8,550 nt of DNA from an uncultured Lachnospiraceae bacterium (GCA_947177885.1 CAMWWF010000109.1:1-8550), one strand, 5' to 3'. Counted from the stretch's first letter, positions 1-6,858 are shown. Program-made: numbers and translations. The notes: a model not told the origin generated them from the sequence alone.

Positions 1-40
1 CAACCGATACCAGACCGGCATAACTGCCGTGTAAATTTCG

Positions 41-77
41 GTCGCCGGCTTCTGCCTTATTGCCGGACTGCTTTTTT
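41..77 (+). terminator. Possible rightward terminator of a gene beyond the left edge
   Basis: An imperfect stem (GTC plus CGGC at 41-49, pairing with GCCG plus GAC at 62-68, with a two-base bulge) is followed three bases later by six T residues at 72-77. It would end a plus-strand transcript entering from the left, converging on the peptidase-like gene. The loop is long (12 bases) and the stem is bulged, so this is a weak call. Confidence 0.3.
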
Positions 78-92
78 CCATATAATAATATG

Positions 93-761
93 TCAGCACT
101 TGATCTCCAGATAGCCGAGAAGCTTGCTCATATCGTACTCCTCCAGCACGCCCAGATTGGAATCATAGTACTTTCCGTCGAAATGAATGAGGTAATGGCT
201 GAAACGTCCCATTCTCTCCATCATGACGCAGCACTTGGGCAGTACGGCATCGCGTCCTTCGGTGTATACGATGATATCATTATGGTCGATTCCGTAGTAA
301 TTCAATGCGGAAATAATGCGTCCCATGGTCGCCTGCCACTCACGGCAGTCCATAACGCTCATGACCTCCGCAATGGTAACTCCCGCCAGCATGGCCACGC
401 ATGCCTGTCCGCAAAGTCCGTCCTCAGGCTGGATGATAACCTCCATACTGTCAATCTTACGGATAGGCTTTTCAAAGCTGAAAGGACTGTTCTGATCCAT
501 GCGGATCAGGGACCCGTTTACATGGAGCAGGATCTTGTGGGTAACACCCATCTCTACATTGACCGCATCCTCATCCGTAATATGGATCTCATAATTTCCC
601 TTCTCCTTGGGATGCAGCTCACAGTCGATGATCTTGTTATCCAGAACCACATCGCCCTGGATCACGTCTCTCTGCTTACATACCTCCCACACATTGAAAG
701 GAATCTGGATCGTATAGCCCTTCTCCTGCTTCTCAACCTTAGATTCGAAAAAATACCTCAT
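93..761 (-). CDS. DUF1905-like domain fused to a C39-like cysteine peptidase domain
   Basis: A predicted cytosolic protein of 222 residues with no signal peptide or membrane segment. Residues about 2-85 look like a DUF1905-type beta domain: a GYTIQIP strand, a V.G.V segment, then KGNYEIHI. Residues about 105-215 read as a papain-fold, C39-like domain: Gln111 as oxyanion residue, then DGLCGQAC with Cys117 as likely nucleophile, His189 in FSHYLIHFDG and Asp200 in YYDSN as the rest of the triad. The start at 761 was chosen because GGAGG lies 9 bases upstream; an ATG at 767 is only 3 bases from it. The gene has its own promoter and does not appear to be in an operon with the AraC gene. The peptidase assignment rests on triad spacing; substrate and role are unknown. 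It could also be a catalytically inactive C39-fold binding domain. Confidence 0.68.
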   Translation of the reverse strand: MRYFFESKVEKQEKGYTIQIPFNVWEVCKQRDVIQGDVVLDNKIIDCELHPKEKGNYEIHITDEDAVNVEMGVTHKILLHVNGSLIRMDQNSPFSFEKPIRKIDSMEVIIQPEDGLCGQACVAMLAGVTIAEVMSVMDCREWQATMGRIISALNYYGIDHNDIIVYTEGRDAVLPKCCVMMERMGRFSHYLIHFDGKYYDSNLGVLEEYDMSKLLGYLEIKC

Positions 762-770
762 AATCATATA

Positions 771-775
771 CCTCC
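771..775 (-). promoter_or_regulatory. Ribosome binding site deciding the peptidase-like start
   Basis: GGAGG on the minus strand lies 3 bases before an ATG at 767 and 9 bases before an in-frame ATG at 761. The second spacing is normal and the first is too tight, so the downstream start is preferred. Confidence 0.7.
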
Positions 776-810
776 ATTCCGGTTTTTCCGGTCAATACTT
801 ATACAGCTCT

Positions 811-838
811 ATTGTATCAGATTCTGACCTGCTTGCAA
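811..838 (-). promoter_or_regulatory. Sigma-A promoter with extended -10 for the peptidase-like gene
   Basis: On the minus strand a TTGCAA -35 (838-833) is followed after 16 bases by TACAAT (816-811), preceded by TGA (819-817), which makes an extended -10. Transcription should begin near 804, giving a leader of about 40 bases. A second TTGCAA lies just upstream at 847-852. Confidence 0.65.
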
Positions 839-928
839 ACAGTTTTTTGCAACGGTCCGGGGGCCATGCGGATCCCGCTCTGCCGTTCGCAGCACCGTTT
901 CCGTGTCACCGGCATGATGCTTCATACT

Positions 929-1774
929 TCACCTGACCCGGGAAGGCGAAATTCCGAAACGTTTCTTGAACAATTTGCTGAAATGATAAGCATCGTCATA
1001 CCCCACCATGGCGGCCACCTCCTGAATACTTCCCTCATAGCCGCTCTCCAGCAGCTCCCTGGCCTTCTCCAGGCGGATATTGATCAGATGTCTGATAGGA
1101 GTATCTCCTGTTTCACTCTTAAATATTTTGGATATATAAAAGGGACTGAGATACATATTTTCAGCAATCTGGTCCAGGGAAATCTTCTCATTATAGTGAT
1201 CCTCAAAATAATTCAGCATCTGCTCCACCACGTATTTGCGGTTCACCGACTCAAAGGCGCAGCCCTGAGACTTCTCCATCGGCTCACACTGCTCCCTGAT
1301 GACCAGCAGCAAAAGCTGGATCATATACGCCTTCAGCATAAAATATTTTCCCTGTCTGCAGACCGCCTTCTCCGCCTCCATGGAGGAGCAGATCTTGAAC
1401 AGCCTCTGCCTCAGCTCTCCGGTGGTGTGGAGCACATACCCGCCCTCCGGCACCGGCAGGAAATTGGCGGGAAGTCCCCGCAGCTGCAGATCGGCATAAC
1501 CCACGAAAAATTCCGTGGTGGGAATCTCGCTCTCCGGACAGAACAGTGCCTGATGCCGGACTCCCGGATTCAGGATCAGCAGGTCGCCCTCCTGTATCGT
1601 ATAAATCCTGTCTTCAATGCGATATTTGCCTGTTCCCGAGAGCACAAAGGCAAGCTCCCCGTGATCATGACTCCGATAACTGTCTTCCGCACGATTCCTT
1701 ATGCCTTTCCATGTAAAGAGAAAAGTGGGATTAAAATCTTCCATAATAAACTGAGTATCTTTTTGTAACTCCAT
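929..1774 (-). CDS. AraC family transcriptional regulator with N-terminal cupin domain
   Basis: A cytosolic DNA-binding regulator of 281 residues from the chosen start, the usual AraC length. Residues about 20-90 form a cupin-type sensing domain with His36, His38, Glu40 and His74 in the typical H.H.E and GVRHQ arrangement, followed by a helical linker. The C-terminal AraC/XylS domain has two helix-turn-helix units, about residues 198-223 (ISLDQIAE, FYISKIFK) and 249-274 (IQEVAAMVGYDDAYHFSKLFKKRFG). Starts are ambiguous: ATG at 1816 lies only about 2-3 bases from the predicted transcription start, ATG at 1786 abuts GGAGG, and ATG at 1774 has GGAGG 12 bases upstream, so 1774 is preferred. It is divergent from the ABC exporter pair and is their likely regulator; this is inferred from position only. 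The ligand is unknown. Confidence 0.92.
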   Translation of the reverse strand: MELQKDTQFIMEDFNPTFLFTWKGIRNRAEDSYRSHDHGELAFVLSGTGKYRIEDRIYTIQEGDLLILNPGVRHQALFCPESEIPTTEFFVGYADLQLRGLPANFLPVPEGGYVLHTTGELRQRLFKICSSMEAEKAVCRQGKYFMLKAYMIQLLLLVIREQCEPMEKSQGCAFESVNRKYVVEQMLNYFEDHYNEKISLDQIAENMYLSPFYISKIFKSETGDTPIRHLINIRLEKARELLESGYEGSIQEVAAMVGYDDAYHFSKLFKKRFGISPSRVR

Positions 1775-1825
1775 ACAGGGGTACATCCTCCGTTTCTCTC
1801 TGACCTTCTCTCTCATCCCTATTGT

Positions 1826-1854
1826 ATTGTATCCTTTTTATACGGAAAAGTAAA
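1826..1854 (-). promoter_or_regulatory. Promoter of the AraC regulator gene
   Basis: On the minus strand TTTACT (1854-1849) and TACAAT (1831-1826) are separated by exactly 17 bases. A second overlapping TACAAT follows at 1826-1821. Transcription should start near 1818-1820, directly in front of the ATG at 1816, which argues for translation from a later ATG. Confidence 0.6.
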
Positions 1855-1950
1855 ACAAATTCAGAATCTTTTTTCCGCATTAGCATAACTTATGTTATTA
1901 TTGTCCTGGTCAAAATCATACATCAAAGGTGCAAGATACTCCATTTCCTT

Positions 1951-1970
1951 TTGTACTTAAAAAAGTACAA
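1951..1970. repeat. Perfect 8-bp palindrome, candidate operator
   Basis: The arms TTGTACTT and AAGTACAA flank a four-base AAAA centre. No T-tract follows on either strand beyond the arms, so it reads better as a protein-binding dyad than as a terminator. A possible -10 (TACAAT, 1966-1971) overlaps its right arm. Confidence 0.6.
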
Positions 1971-1974
1971 TAAT

Positions 1975-2005
1975 CCTTGCACAGTCCAAACGGGACCGTG
2001 CAGGG
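1975..2005 (+). promoter_or_regulatory. Long imperfect stem-loop in the exporter upstream region
   Basis: CCTTGCAC and GTCC on the left pair with GGAC and GTGCAGGG on the right. This gives 12 pairs, including one G-T wobble, with one A/C mismatch and a five-base AAACG loop. A GGGAGG sequence (2003-2008) overlaps the foot of the stem, but no start codon follows at a usable distance. It could be a leader RNA structure or a DNA dyad; no T-tract follows, so it is not a classical terminator. Confidence 0.55.
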
Positions 2006-2019
2006 AGGATAAATCGAAA

Positions 2020-2089
2020 ATCGGAGATTTTCAATTGCAGGAATCAGAGATTTTTTGATTGCAAAGATCAAAGATTTTAGATTGCAAAA
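2020..2089 (+). repeat. Three tandem 23-24 bp imperfect direct repeats
   Basis: The units are 2020-2042, 2043-2066 and 2067-2089, with the shared pattern ATCRRAGATTTT, two variable bases, ATTGCA and a short purine tail. Each unit can also form a small hairpin centred on a three-base loop. The first is the best, GAAAATC/GATTTTC at 2016-2032 with loop GGA. The array ends on top of a candidate -35, which fits activator sites for the divergent AraC protein. Confidence 0.8.
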
Positions 2090-2112
2090 TTTGTGTCTGC
2101 ATACTGTATACA
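2083..2112 (+). promoter_or_regulatory. Candidate weak promoter of the ABC exporter genes
   Basis: TTGCAA (2083-2088) and TATACA (2107-2112) are 18 bases apart; each matches four of six consensus bases. A poor -10 and non-ideal spacing with upstream tandem repeats would suit an activator-dependent promoter. Alternatives with better -10 hexamers but poor -35 hexamers are TATTAT at 1896-1901 and TACAAT at 1966-1971. Confidence 0.3.
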
Positions 2113-2173
2113 CCGAAGGCTCACGATTCTCGTGGCGGGGATCTGCAGACTACGGAAAGGTTAGGTTTATCAT

Positions 2174-3940
2174 ATGAAACCGCTAAAATGGTTCTACTCG
2201 TTTCTGAAAAAGTACAGGGCACGGCTCTGTCTGGGGCTGTTCCTGACCACCTGTATCGCCGGGTTGTCCATTGTCAACCCCTACCTGTCCGGCATCATTG
2301 TGGATGACGTGGTGCTGGCAGGCGATCACGGCCTGCTGCCCGGGCTTATCGCCTGTCTGCTGGGAGTAACACTCTTCACCGGCATCCTGCGTTTTGCCTA
2401 CCAGGTAACCTTCGAAACCGCGTCCCAGGGCCTGCTCTACGATATGCGCGGCAAGGTATACCGCAAGCTTCTGGAGGAAGACTTCGCCTTCTATAACCGG
2501 AAGAGGACCGGCGATCTGATGAGCCGGCAGACCGGCGATATGGATGCCATCCGGCATTTTGTAGCAGCTGTTATTTATACTGTCTATCAGAATATCCTGC
2601 TTTTCTTCTTCGCGCTGTTGATGGTATTCACCGTCAATACAAAGCTGGCTCTGTGCATGCTGGTGGTGCTTCCCTTTACGGCAGTCGCCACTTATAAACA
2701 GTCCAAAGAGGTCAGGCCCGCCTTTCAGAGGAACCGTGAGTGCTTCTCCTCCCTCAACGCCTTCGTGCAGGAGAATATCAGCGGCAACCGGGTGGTCAAG
2801 GCCTTTGCCAAAGAAGACTATGAGATTGAAAAATTTGAAAAGGAAAACGATAAATTTATGAATTCCCAGATCCGGGGCTCCAGGGTGTGGATGAAATACG
2901 TTCCCATCTTCGAGATCCTCTCTTACTCGCTCACCATCATCCTCATGCTCTACGGCGGATACATGGTGATCCGGGGTGAGATCACCATGGGCGACCTGGT
3001 CAAGGTAAACGGCTATCTGTGGATGCTGAACACCCCTCTGCGTATGGCGGGCTGGTGGGTCAACGACATCCAGAATTTCATTACCTCCGTGGAAAAAATA
3101 TATGCCACATACAGTGAGGAACCCAGGGTCAGGACGCCCCGCACCGGCGGGATCAACGCCAGGATCCATGGGGATGTGGAATTCAGGGACGTATCCTACC
3201 GCACCGATGACGAAGATATTATCCGGAATATCAATTTTAAGGTAAAGGCGGGACAACGTGTAGGCATCATAGGCTCCACCGGCTCCGGAAAATCCACCCT
3301 GATGAACCTGCTCTGCCGCTTCTATGACACCACCTCGGGGGAGATTCTGGTGGACGGACAGGACGTGCGCCGCCACGACCTGTACAACCTCCGCGACAAC
3401 ATCGGCATGGCGATGCAGGATGTCTTCCTCTTCTCCGATACCATTGAAGGAAACATCGCCTACGGCAGGCCGGACTGCAGCTTTGAGGAGGTGAAGCATG
3501 CCGCCGTCATGGCAGACGCCAATCACTTTATCAGCGCGCTGCCCGAGGGCTACGACACCATCGTGGGAGAAAGGGGCGTAGGTCTCTCCGGAGGCCAGAA
3601 ACAGCGGATCTCCCTGGCACGCGCCCTGTTGAAGGATCCCGCCATCCTGATCCTGGACGACACCACCTCCGCCGTGGACATGGAGACGGAAAGCTATATC
3701 CAGACACAGCTGAAAAAGATCCAGAAAAGCTGCACCGTATTTATCATCGCCTACCGCATTTCTTCCATAAAAGATGCGGACCTGATCCTGGTCATGGACG
3801 GCGGACGCATCATTGAACAGGGAACCCATCAGGAACTGATAGCAAAAGGCGGTTATTATGCCAGGGCATTCCACAATCAATACGGTGAGATTCCGTATCA
3901 ATTACTGGAAGAAAAGAAGAGAGCGCGGAAGACCGGCTAG
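2174..3940 (+). CDS. Heterodimeric ABC exporter, subunit with degenerate ATPase site
   Basis: A half-transporter of 588 residues, normal for a type IV ABC exporter with one six-helix membrane domain (residues about 12-300) and one nucleotide-binding domain (about 333-570). Visible motifs: A-loop Tyr342, Walker A GSTGSGKST at 367-375, Q-loop Gln415, intact signature LSGGQ at 471-475, Walker B ILILDD at 491-496. Asp496 sits where the catalytic Glu should be, and Tyr527 (IIAYR) replaces the switch His, so its own Walker site should hydrolyse ATP poorly. This is the pattern of the BmrC/TM287 side of heterodimeric exporters. The partner is the next gene, 139 bases downstream. The start has only a weak AGG 8 bases upstream. 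Substrate cannot be read from sequence; a drug, lipid or peptide is possible. Confidence 0.96.
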   Translation: MKPLKWFYSFLKKYRARLCLGLFLTTCIAGLSIVNPYLSGIIVDDVVLAGDHGLLPGLIACLLGVTLFTGILRFAYQVTFETASQGLLYDMRGKVYRKLLEEDFAFYNRKRTGDLMSRQTGDMDAIRHFVAAVIYTVYQNILLFFFALLMVFTVNTKLALCMLVVLPFTAVATYKQSKEVRPAFQRNRECFSSLNAFVQENISGNRVVKAFAKEDYEIEKFEKENDKFMNSQIRGSRVWMKYVPIFEILSYSLTIILMLYGGYMVIRGEITMGDLVKVNGYLWMLNTPLRMAGWWVNDIQNFITSVEKIYATYSEEPRVRTPRTGGINARIHGDVEFRDVSYRTDDEDIIRNINFKVKAGQRVGIIGSTGSGKSTLMNLLCRFYDTTSGEILVDGQDVRRHDLYNLRDNIGMAMQDVFLFSDTIEGNIAYGRPDCSFEEVKHAAVMADANHFISALPEGYDTIVGERGVGLSGGQKQRISLARALLKDPAILILDDTTSAVDMETESYIQTQLKKIQKSCTVFIIAYRISSIKDADLILVMDGGRIIEQGTHQELIAKGGYYARAFHNQYGEIPYQLLEEKKRARKTG

Positions 3941-4065
3941 TGTGAACAATAACCCTTTAAATAAAACAGCATGTGCCCGAACAGGCAATGTGCCGCCATG
4001 CACGGAAACAATTACCGGCATGCATTTGATCATGTACATAAAATCGCCTTGTACGGCAATGAAAC

Positions 4066-4070
4066 AGGAG
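4066..4070 (+). promoter_or_regulatory. Ribosome binding site deciding the second exporter start
   Basis: AGGAG lies 9 bases before the ATG at 4080. The frame stays open back to 3858 inside the preceding gene, but no upstream ATG has such a site and the extra residues do not resemble transporter sequence. Confidence 0.8.
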
Positions 4071-4079
4071 AAAACAAAA

Positions 4080-5870
4080 ATGGCACGAAACAGATATGAT
4101 GTGGACGAAGTATTGGAAGACAGTTTTGACTATGGCCAGTTAAAACGCCTCGCCGGCTATATCTCCCCTTATAAGAAAAAAATGGCGGGTGTTATTGTCC
4201 TGATGCTCTCCTCCTCCGCCCTGACTATGATGATCCCCATCTTTTTTCAGCGGATCATGGATATTTATATCCCTTCAAAAGACATGCATAAGATCCTTCT
4301 TGTCAGTGTACTGACTTTTCTGATCGCCTGCTACTCCGCGGTCAGCCTGCGGATCAAGATCAGAACCATGAGCATCGTGGGCCAGAGCATTATCCACTCC
4401 ATCCGCAGCGACATCTTTGCCCACCTGCAGGAGCTGCCCTTTTCCTATTATGACGACAGACCTCACGGGAAGATCCAGGTGCGTGTGGTAAATTACGTCA
4501 ACAGCCTGAGTGACTTATTGAGCAACGGTATCATCAACACCGTCACTGATCTGTGCAATCTGTTCTTTATCATCATTTTCATGCTGATCTGTGATCCCGG
4601 GCTGACCCTTGTATGTCTCTGCGGCCTTCCCCTCCTGGCGGTCGTGATCGTCTTTATCAAGAGAAGACAGAGACGGGCATGGCAGGTCCAGTCCAACAAG
4701 CAGAGCAATCTGAACGCTTACATAGCCGAGAGCATCAACGGCATACGCGTCACACAGTCCTTTGTCCGCGAGAAGGAAAACAACGGCATCTTCAACCGTC
4801 TCAGCGGCAATTACCGTAAAGCATGGATGCACGCCGTCATGCTGAACTTTACCATGGGCCCCAGCGTGGATATCATTTCCGCCATCACCACCGCCTTTGT
4901 CTATGTGCTGGGAATCCACCGGATCCTGGCTCCTGACGCCACGCTGACGGTAGGTGTGCTGATTGCCTTTACCGCCTATATCGGCCGTTTCTGGGCTCCC
5001 ATCAACACACTGGCAGGCTTTTATAATTCCCTGCTCACCGCCATCTCCTATCTGGAGCGCATTTTTGAGACCATCGACGAGCCCGTGGACGTGAAGGACG
5101 CGGAAAATGCCGTGGAGATGCCTCCCATCAAAGGAGAAGTCGAGTTTAAAGATGTATGCTTCAGCTATGAGGAAGGGCACCGTATTCTGGATCACATTAA
5201 CTTTACGGCAAAGCAGGGAGAGACCTACGCCTTCGTAGGTCCCACCGGCGCCGGCAAGTCCACCATCGTCAATCTGATCAGCCGCTTCTACAATGTAGAT
5301 TCCGGTCAGGTGCTGATCGACGGCACGGACATCTCCGGTGTCACCATCCGCTCCCTGCGGAGCCGGATGGGTGTCATGATGCAGGACAGCTTTATATTCT
5401 CCGGCACGATCATGGATAACATACGTTACGGAAACAGAGCTGCCACCGACGAGCAGGTCATCGCCGCTGCCAAAACAGTCTGCGCCCACGATTTCATCAG
5501 CCAAATGGAAAACGGCTATTACACAGAGGTCAACGAGCGCGGAAGCCGCCTCTCCGCAGGGCAGAGACAGCTGATTTCCTTTGCCAGGGCGCTGCTGGCG
5601 GATCCCGCCATCCTGATCCTGGACGAGGCCACCTCCAGCATCGATACGGAGACGGAAATCCTGCTGCAGAAGGGCCTGAATGAGCTGCTGAAGGGACGGA
5701 CCTCCTTCATCATCGCCCACCGCCTCTCCACCATCCAGAATGCGGATCGCATTATGTACATCGACAAGGGAGGCATCCTGGAGAGCGGCACTCATGAGGA
5801 ACTGCTGGCGCAGAAAGGCGCTTACTATGAACTGTACATGAGCCAGTTTGATTTTCTGAGCGGAACATAA
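4080..5870 (+). CDS. Heterodimeric ABC exporter, subunit with intact catalytic residues
   Basis: A half-transporter of 596 residues with a six-helix membrane domain (residues about 28-325) and a nucleotide-binding domain (about 353-585). Motifs: Walker A GPTGAGKST at 387-395, Q-loop Gln435, Walker B ILILDE at 511-516 with catalytic Glu516, and switch His547 (IIAHR). Its signature is LSAGQ at 491-495, with Ala for the second-position Gly of LSGGQ. That signature faces the degenerate Walker site of the upstream subunit, so the defects fall in one composite site, while Glu516/His547 pair with the intact LSGGQ of the partner. A charged, helical N-terminal stretch (VDEVLEDSFDYGQLKRL) precedes helix 1, as usual for this side of the pair. 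It is likely co-transcribed with the upstream gene. No convincing terminator follows. Confidence 0.96.
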   Translation: MARNRYDVDEVLEDSFDYGQLKRLAGYISPYKKKMAGVIVLMLSSSALTMMIPIFFQRIMDIYIPSKDMHKILLVSVLTFLIACYSAVSLRIKIRTMSIVGQSIIHSIRSDIFAHLQELPFSYYDDRPHGKIQVRVVNYVNSLSDLLSNGIINTVTDLCNLFFIIIFMLICDPGLTLVCLCGLPLLAVVIVFIKRRQRRAWQVQSNKQSNLNAYIAESINGIRVTQSFVREKENNGIFNRLSGNYRKAWMHAVMLNFTMGPSVDIISAITTAFVYVLGIHRILAPDATLTVGVLIAFTAYIGRFWAPINTLAGFYNSLLTAISYLERIFETIDEPVDVKDAENAVEMPPIKGEVEFKDVCFSYEEGHRILDHINFTAKQGETYAFVGPTGAGKSTIVNLISRFYNVDSGQVLIDGTDISGVTIRSLRSRMGVMMQDSFIFSGTIMDNIRYGNRAATDEQVIAAAKTVCAHDFISQMENGYYTEVNERGSRLSAGQRQLISFARALLADPAILILDEATSSIDTETEILLQKGLNELLKGRTSFIIAHRLSTIQNADRIMYIDKGGILESGTHEELLAQKGAYYELYMSQFDFLSGT

Positions 5871-6054
5871 GGCCCCTGCGACAGGCAAAGTCCCGTTGAC
5901 AGACGGGCATGCCTCCTGCGGTGCGGAAAATGAAATGTGTCTTTCAGACACCCTGGCAGGTCCACTGGAACATCTGCCCCGCAAAGTCCGTCAGGATCCG
6001 GAGATGCACCATGCACTCATTCGGAACTCCGCCTCATGGCCCGCGAAAATAATC

Positions 6055-6076
6055 CGGGCGGCAGGATTGCCGCCCG
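6055..6076 (-). terminator. Terminator of the MotA-like/LuxR regulator gene
   Basis: A perfect 9-bp GC-rich stem (CGGGCGGCA with TGCCGCCCG) closes a four-base loop. On the minus strand it is followed by GATTATTTT, a moderate T-tract. It begins about 30 bases beyond the stop codon at 6106. On the plus strand the following bases are A-rich, so it would serve the convergent ABC operon poorly. Confidence 0.7.
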
Positions 6077-6105
6077 CAAAAAATAAGCCACACATAAATT
6101 CATCC

Positions 6106-6846
6106 TCACAGGATCCGTATCCTCTTCGTCAGCTCTTCCCGGTCCGCCATTCCAGTCTTCTCCAGGATATGGGTAATATGCTTTTTCACTGTGGTGTCAG
6201 AAATATAGAGCATCTTACCGATCTCCCTGTTGGTCATATCACAGCTTACCAGCCGGGCGACCTCGGCTTCCCGGTCCGTCAATCCCATCGCCCTCAGCTT
6301 AAAATAGATCGTCTGGGCTTCCTCCACGGAAATCTCCGCCTCCGGTTCCTCCATATAAGAAGCCAGCATATTTTCCAGCTTTGCGATAAATATCGTCAAC
6401 AGCACAGCTATTGTGGATGCATACACTATGCTTAATATGGTAACCGCAAAGGCCGGACCGAACATAATGTCAACACCCCAGTCCACATGATACAGTAAGT
6501 CCGTCACACAGATGAATATCTCGAACACTGCTTCCATAAATATCAGTGTCCTGGTATATTTCACGGCGTTACACGCCCTTTGCAGTTTGGTTCTGGAACA
6601 GTCATTCTTATCCGAGAACGCCAGCTGGAGTCCGTTCAGAAAATCTTTTCCCACCCCGCTCAGCCATAATACAATGATGGTAAAAAGCACCATGCTCCCC
6701 AGCGTCGGCAGATCCACATACTGTTGATAACCGGATACTCCCGCCGTAGAAATGATATTGAACCAGATAAACAAACAGAATGCAATCAACATCCCTGCCA
6801 GTTTCAAATTTTCTTTCTTCTTAAATCCCATCCATACACGTTTCAT
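6106..6846 (-). CDS. Membrane-anchored LuxR-type regulator with MotA-like membrane domain
   Basis: A 246-residue protein with four predicted membrane helices (about 16-35, 47-65, 101-119, 129-155) and a C-terminal LuxR/GerE helix-turn-helix (about 189-244: LTDREAEVARLV, TNREIGKMLYIS, TTVKKHITHIL). The membrane part reads like flagellar stator MotA: YVDLPTL before helix 2, then KDFLNGLQLAF, and GPAFAV...Y...A with KLE at the end of helix 4, matching the GPA.AV and IA.KLE positions of MotA. The loop between helices 2 and 3 is about 35 residues, much shorter than in MotA, and helix 3 lacks a proline, so proton conduction is doubtful. No Asp-phosphoacceptor receiver domain is present. ATG at 6846 was chosen for GGAGG 7 bases upstream; a GTG at 6852 is too close. 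It likely senses a membrane state and binds DNA while tethered; targets are unknown. Confidence 0.85.
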   Translation of the reverse strand: MKRVWMGFKKKENLKLAGMLIAFCLFIWFNIISTAGVSGYQQYVDLPTLGSMVLFTIIVLWLSGVGKDFLNGLQLAFSDKNDCSRTKLQRACNAVKYTRTLIFMEAVFEIFICVTDLLYHVDWGVDIMFGPAFAVTILSIVYASTIAVLLTIFIAKLENMLASYMEEPEAEISVEEAQTIYFKLRAMGLTDREAEVARLVSCDMTNREIGKMLYISDTTVKKHITHILEKTGMADREELTKRIRIL

Positions 6847-6853
6847 CCACACT

Positions 6854-6858
6854 CCTCC
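6854..6858 (-). promoter_or_regulatory. Ribosome binding site of the MotA-like/LuxR gene
   Basis: GGAGG on the minus strand lies 7 bases before ATG 6846 and only 1 base before GTG 6852, so the ATG is the start. Confidence 0.8.

Larger units (their letters stand above)
1817..2173. other. Divergent control region between the AraC gene and the ABC exporter
   Basis: This non-coding, AT-rich spacer separates two divergent genes. It holds the AraC promoter at its left end, a small dyad (ATAAC/GTTAT, 1885-1898), a perfect palindrome (1951-1970), a 12-bp stem-loop (1975-2005), three tandem repeats (2020-2089), a candidate exporter promoter (2083-2112) and a short hairpin (CACGA/TCGTG, 2122-2134). 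Short open frames here lack ribosome binding sites and are not called as genes. Confidence 0.75.

Noticed and set aside
60..827. A 255-codon plus-strand open frame opposite the peptidase-like gene
   Set aside because: The minus strand has the better ribosome binding site, a promoter and a coherent domain layout; the plus-strand translation resembles no family.
812..1768. A 318-codon plus-strand open frame opposite the AraC gene
   Set aside because: The minus-strand AraC reading has two clear helix-turn-helix units and cupin residues; the plus-strand frame has no domain or good start site.
2016..2032. A CsrA-type binding hairpin (GGA in a three-base loop)
   Set aside because: Only the first repeat has GGA in the loop; the other two have AGA and AAA, and it is not near the start codon.
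2183..3901. A 572-codon open frame on the minus strand opposite the first exporter gene
   Set aside because: It is the exact antisense of conserved ABC motifs, its translation is rich in His, Asp and Gly with no recognisable domain, and it has no ribosome binding site.
3858..4079. An N-terminal extension of the second exporter subunit
   Set aside because: The frame is open, but the residues are not transporter-like, it would overlap the upstream gene, and a good ribosome binding site points to 4080.
5883..5914. A terminator directly after the second exporter gene
   Set aside because: AGGC/GCCT and CCCGT/ACGGG can form an interrupted stem, but no T-tract follows on the plus strand.
4515..5984. 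A 489-codon open frame on the minus strand opposite the second exporter gene
   Set aside because: The same antisense artefact: low-complexity composition, no domain, and the plus-strand reading carries all ABC motifs.
5896..6435. A 179-codon plus-strand open frame after the exporter genes
   Set aside because: Much of it is antisense to the LuxR helix-turn-helix, and its start lacks a ribosome binding site. The non-overlapping 5871-6105 stretch shows no gene.
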